Of a stretch of 64,000 nucleotides of DNA, positions 62,374-64,000 are shown piece by piece. A program made the position numbers and the translations under genes. Source of the stretch: Sulfurovum riftiae (GTDB taxonomy: Bacteria; Campylobacterota; Campylobacteria; Campylobacterales; Sulfurovaceae). Below the pieces are notes generated by a model. That model made no database searches and was not told the origin of the DNA. It saw only the letters and a program-made list of their open reading frames with translations. Position 1 is the first letter of the stretch. Each line of letters starts with the position of its first letter. The stretch is from the NCBI RefSeq assembly GCF_001595645.1, contig NZ_LNKT01000034.1, forward strand, positions 1-64,000, read 5' to 3'.

Positions 62374-62855
62374 GAAAAGCATTTTCCATGATAACAGCCA
62401 TATTTGTCATACTTATTATGGCAACATTGGCAGCATTTATTTTAAATATCTCAAGTAAAGCCGTAAGCACTACTCTTTTTCAGTATAAAAAAGAACAGGC
62501 TGTTCTCTATGCAAAAAGTTATACAGAGCTTGCCATTCTCGCCGCAACAGCAAATGATAGTAATGTAACAAACTGTGCGGAAAACATCAATGCCTATGTC
62601 GATGGCACACAAACAGAAGTAAGAAATGGAAAGGGCTATGAAGTACAAACAAGGATAGCCTATATTGGGAATGGCTTGGCCTGTTCCGGGACACGAATAC
62701 TCACACCTGGAAATACGATCATTACTCCTAATGAAACGCAGATTATTGTAGATGTCTATGTCCGATACAGAGATCCGAGTGCTGTTGCTGCAGCCGGAAT
62801 AGCTACCGGTGCACCATGGGTTACTTACCATCGACGTACTCTACAAAAGCTTTAA
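62370..62855 (+). CDS. MshP-like pilus-assembly protein
   Basis: A 161-residue protein starting MRKAFSMITAIFVILIMATLAAFILNIS, a hydrophobic N-terminal helix like MshP/PilX-type minor components. It begins with ATGA overlapping the MshO-like stop, so it is the last coupled gene of the operon; a longer start upstream would lie in MshO. It has a soluble tail with two cysteines (TNCAENIN, LACSGTRI). The gene ends near hpf, with an intergenic region of 132 bp. Confidence 0.7.
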   Translation: MRKAFSMITAIFVILIMATLAAFILNISSKAVSTTLFQYKKEQAVLYAKSYTELAILAATANDSNVTNCAENINAYVDGTQTEVRNGKGYEVQTRIAYIGNGLACSGTRILTPGNTIITPNETQIIVDVYVRYRDPSAVAAAGIATGAPWVTYHRRTLQKL

Positions 62856-62987
62856 GAAAGGCTTTTCGGTTTCTATCAAGAAACCTCTCCCCATTTACCC
62901 TTCATTAAGTCTATTAAGTTACAATTAAGTATGGAGAATAAAGGGCCTCTCCGGCTCTCTCCGTATCTTACATTTAAAGGATTTATC

Positions 62988-63521
62988 ATGAATAAAAGTA
63001 TTACAGGAAGACATTTTGAACTGACTGATGCCATTAAAGCATATGCAGACGCTCTCTTGGATGGATTGAACAAATATAATTTGGACATCACTTCAGCGAA
63101 TGTGGTCATTTCAGCCAATGAGAAGAACGGGAAAAAAGGTTTTACTGTAGAGTTCATTGTAAATCTGAAAGATAAGAATACCATCGTCATCACACAGGTC
63201 GACAAAGATGTGTATGCAGCTATGGACGTCGCCAGTGAAAGAGTGAAAAAGGGCCTCAGAAGACATAAAGAGAAGATCAAAGACCATAAGGTCATGAGTT
63301 TCAAAGATATGGGTGAAGAAGCGGAAGCGGTATCGGAAATAGCCACTGAAGACATCGAGATCGTCCCTATGGACCTTGAACTTCACAAGCCGCTTGACTT
63401 CGAAGAGGCAATCGATGCGCTCAGAGAAGAGAAGAAAAGACAGTTCATCGTCTTTAACGACTATGACGGCAATATGAGGGTTATGTACAAAAGAGCCGAC
63501 GGAAAATTCGGCCTTTATTAA
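62988..63521 (+). CDS. hpf: Ribosome hibernation promoting factor (long form)
   Basis: A 177-residue long-form HPF. The N-terminal domain (about 1-105, MNKSITGRHFELTDAIKAYADALLDGL) binds the 30S head and blocks mRNA/tRNA; the C-terminal domain (from about 125, DLELHKPLDFEEAIDALREEKKRQFIVFNDYDGNMRVMYKRADGKFGLY) mediates dimerisation of ribosomes. The start is fixed by the AAAGGATTTATC site; upstream in-frame ATG has none. It forms 100S ribosomes in stationary phase. Monocistronic, with a following hairpin. Confidence 0.95.
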   Translation: MNKSITGRHFELTDAIKAYADALLDGLNKYNLDITSANVVISANEKNGKKGFTVEFIVNLKDKNTIVITQVDKDVYAAMDVASERVKKGLRRHKEKIKDHKVMSFKDMGEEAEAVSEIATEDIEIVPMDLELHKPLDFEEAIDALREEKKRQFIVFNDYDGNMRVMYKRADGKFGLY

Positions 63522-63530
63522 ACTTCGTCA

Positions 63531-63549
63531 TCCCGGACCCGATCCGGGA
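63531..63549 (+). terminator. Hairpin after hpf
   Basis: TCCCGGA-CCCGA-TCCGGGA, a perfect 7-bp stem 9 nt after the stop, followed by TTTCTCC. This palindrome type recurs widely between bacterial genes. It likely ends hpf transcription. Confidence 0.6.
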
Positions 63550-63574
63550 TTTCTCCATTCAATATATCTCTATT

Positions 63575-63861
63575 TTACACTGCCTTTAATTGACCTGTCG
63601 CTATTTTATGTACCATTGACGAAATAAAAGTTTGATAGGAGAGACCCTCTTTGAGTGCGAGAGCTTTTATGGTCTCGACATCATCCTCAAAAAGCCTGAT
63701 ATTATAACTTTTTTTCTTTTTTCAATCGTATTCATAGCTGCCTGTTGCAACAACGCTTTCTCTTTTTCGAATTCTGCTTTTGACAGTGAGACATATTCAC
63801 CGTTTTCGATCTTCTCAAGCAATGCCAACTCTTTTTCACTCAATAGCTTATAACTTTTCAT
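63575..63861 (-). pseudogene. CopG/RHH-type antitoxin, frameshifted
   Basis: Two frames together form a typical BrnA/CopG-like antitoxin. The first, MKSYKLLSEKELALLEKIEN, runs to ALLQQAAMNTIEKRKK; the second continues KSYNIRLFEDDVETIKALAL, then KEGLSYQTFISSMVHKIATG and QLKAV. The junction is A6-G-A7 (63710-63722). One more A (A8) would restore the frame. So a slippage, sequencing error or true inactivation is possible. The LF-x-DDVETIKALALKEGLSYQTFISSMVHK pattern is characteristic. No toxin is seen beside it within the window. Confidence 0.65.
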
Positions 63862-63872
63862 TTTATTAATTA

Positions 63873-63971
63873 TCAATCATGCCCATGGACATGAGATCTA
63901 GACATTATTACTGCGACATAGACTACGATAGCAAAAAGAACGATCATACCTATAAAACCATATAATTCCAT
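63873..63971 (-). CDS. 32-residue membrane peptide with His-rich tail
   Basis: The frame MELYGFIGMIVLFAIVVYVA followed by VIMSRSHVHGHD is one membrane helix with a short C-terminal tail carrying three His and one Asp. A near-perfect TTGGAGGAATTATAATG ribosome-binding site precedes the ATG. It ends 11 nt before the antitoxin start. No family is recognised; small single-pass subunits of oxidases look similar in size, but no oxidase gene is in view. The tail might bind a metal. Confidence 0.55.
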   Translation of the reverse strand: MELYGFIGMIVLFAIVVYVAVIMSRSHVHGHD

Positions 63972-64000
63972 TATAATTCCTCCAATTCTATCAATTTCTT

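Overview
The window looks like a chromosomal segment of a Campylobacterota (epsilonproteobacterial) organism, most like Sulfurovum or a close relative. This is inferred from gene content and protein style: a signal-bearing AtpE, a NhaD antiporter, a DciA/DUF721 gene before uvrC, a ferritin-like plus rubrerythrin pair, HspR-like heat-shock control, and AT-rich TATAAT promoters. No rRNA or other species-level marker is present.

Layout. 1-5.8 kb is the end of an exopolysaccharide/O-antigen locus: two glycosyltransferases (the first cut by the window edge), ManC, a WbaP-like initiating transferase and a Wzz-like protein. 5.8-8.1 kb is a DUF1538 membrane protein - PII-like - CBS operon. 8.1-10.5 kb holds a two-component system, a small lipoprotein and chorismate mutase. 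10.6-11.9 kb is a frameshifted outer-membrane beta-barrel gene. 12-19 kb is chaperone and housekeeping: dnaK, grpE, rpsO, an Rrf2 regulator, a DHH phosphoesterase, recR and dnaJ. 19.2-25.5 kb has a Fur/PerR-boxed ferritin-rubrerythrin pair, HU, tRNA-Leu(GAG), atpE and several envelope proteins. 25.6-32.5 kb is a minus-strand operon purD-RDD-lptD-J domain-PRTase-pnp, with a long structured, non-coding block upstream. 33-44.7 kb has hemD, a CDF transporter, htpG, sixA, guaA, nhaD, nadB, an LptM-like lipoprotein, a DciA-like gene and uvrC. 44.8-50.1 kb is a complete phosphorelay: PAS protein, Hpt protein, NIT-type hybrid kinase and stand-alone receiver. 50.2-53.4 kb carries lon and bamD. 53.5-56.1 kb is an accessory island: MntA/HepT, a REP-associated tyrosine transposase (RAYT), an RHH/MazF pair bracketed by 24-nt repeats, and a MazF remnant. 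56.2-62.9 kb is an MSHA-like minor pseudopilin cluster around a 1217-residue surface protein. The end carries hpf, a frameshifted antitoxin and a 32-residue membrane peptide.

Three themes cut across the window. (1) Five intergenic REPIN-like elements, each an inverted pair of GTAG-headed hairpins, lie in the same window as a RAYT gene with a different repeat family at its borders. (2) Five plus-strand genes start 6-7 nt after a TATAAT/TATACT box, which predicts leaderless mRNAs. (3) Several simple-sequence tracts sit where reading frame or spacing could vary: C4 in the outer-membrane gene, A7 in the last antitoxin, a 90-bp heptamer array and a G10 run. The block at 32.6-32.85 kb is the best candidate for an undescribed element: many hairpins, no plausible protein, and an identity I cannot settle by eye.
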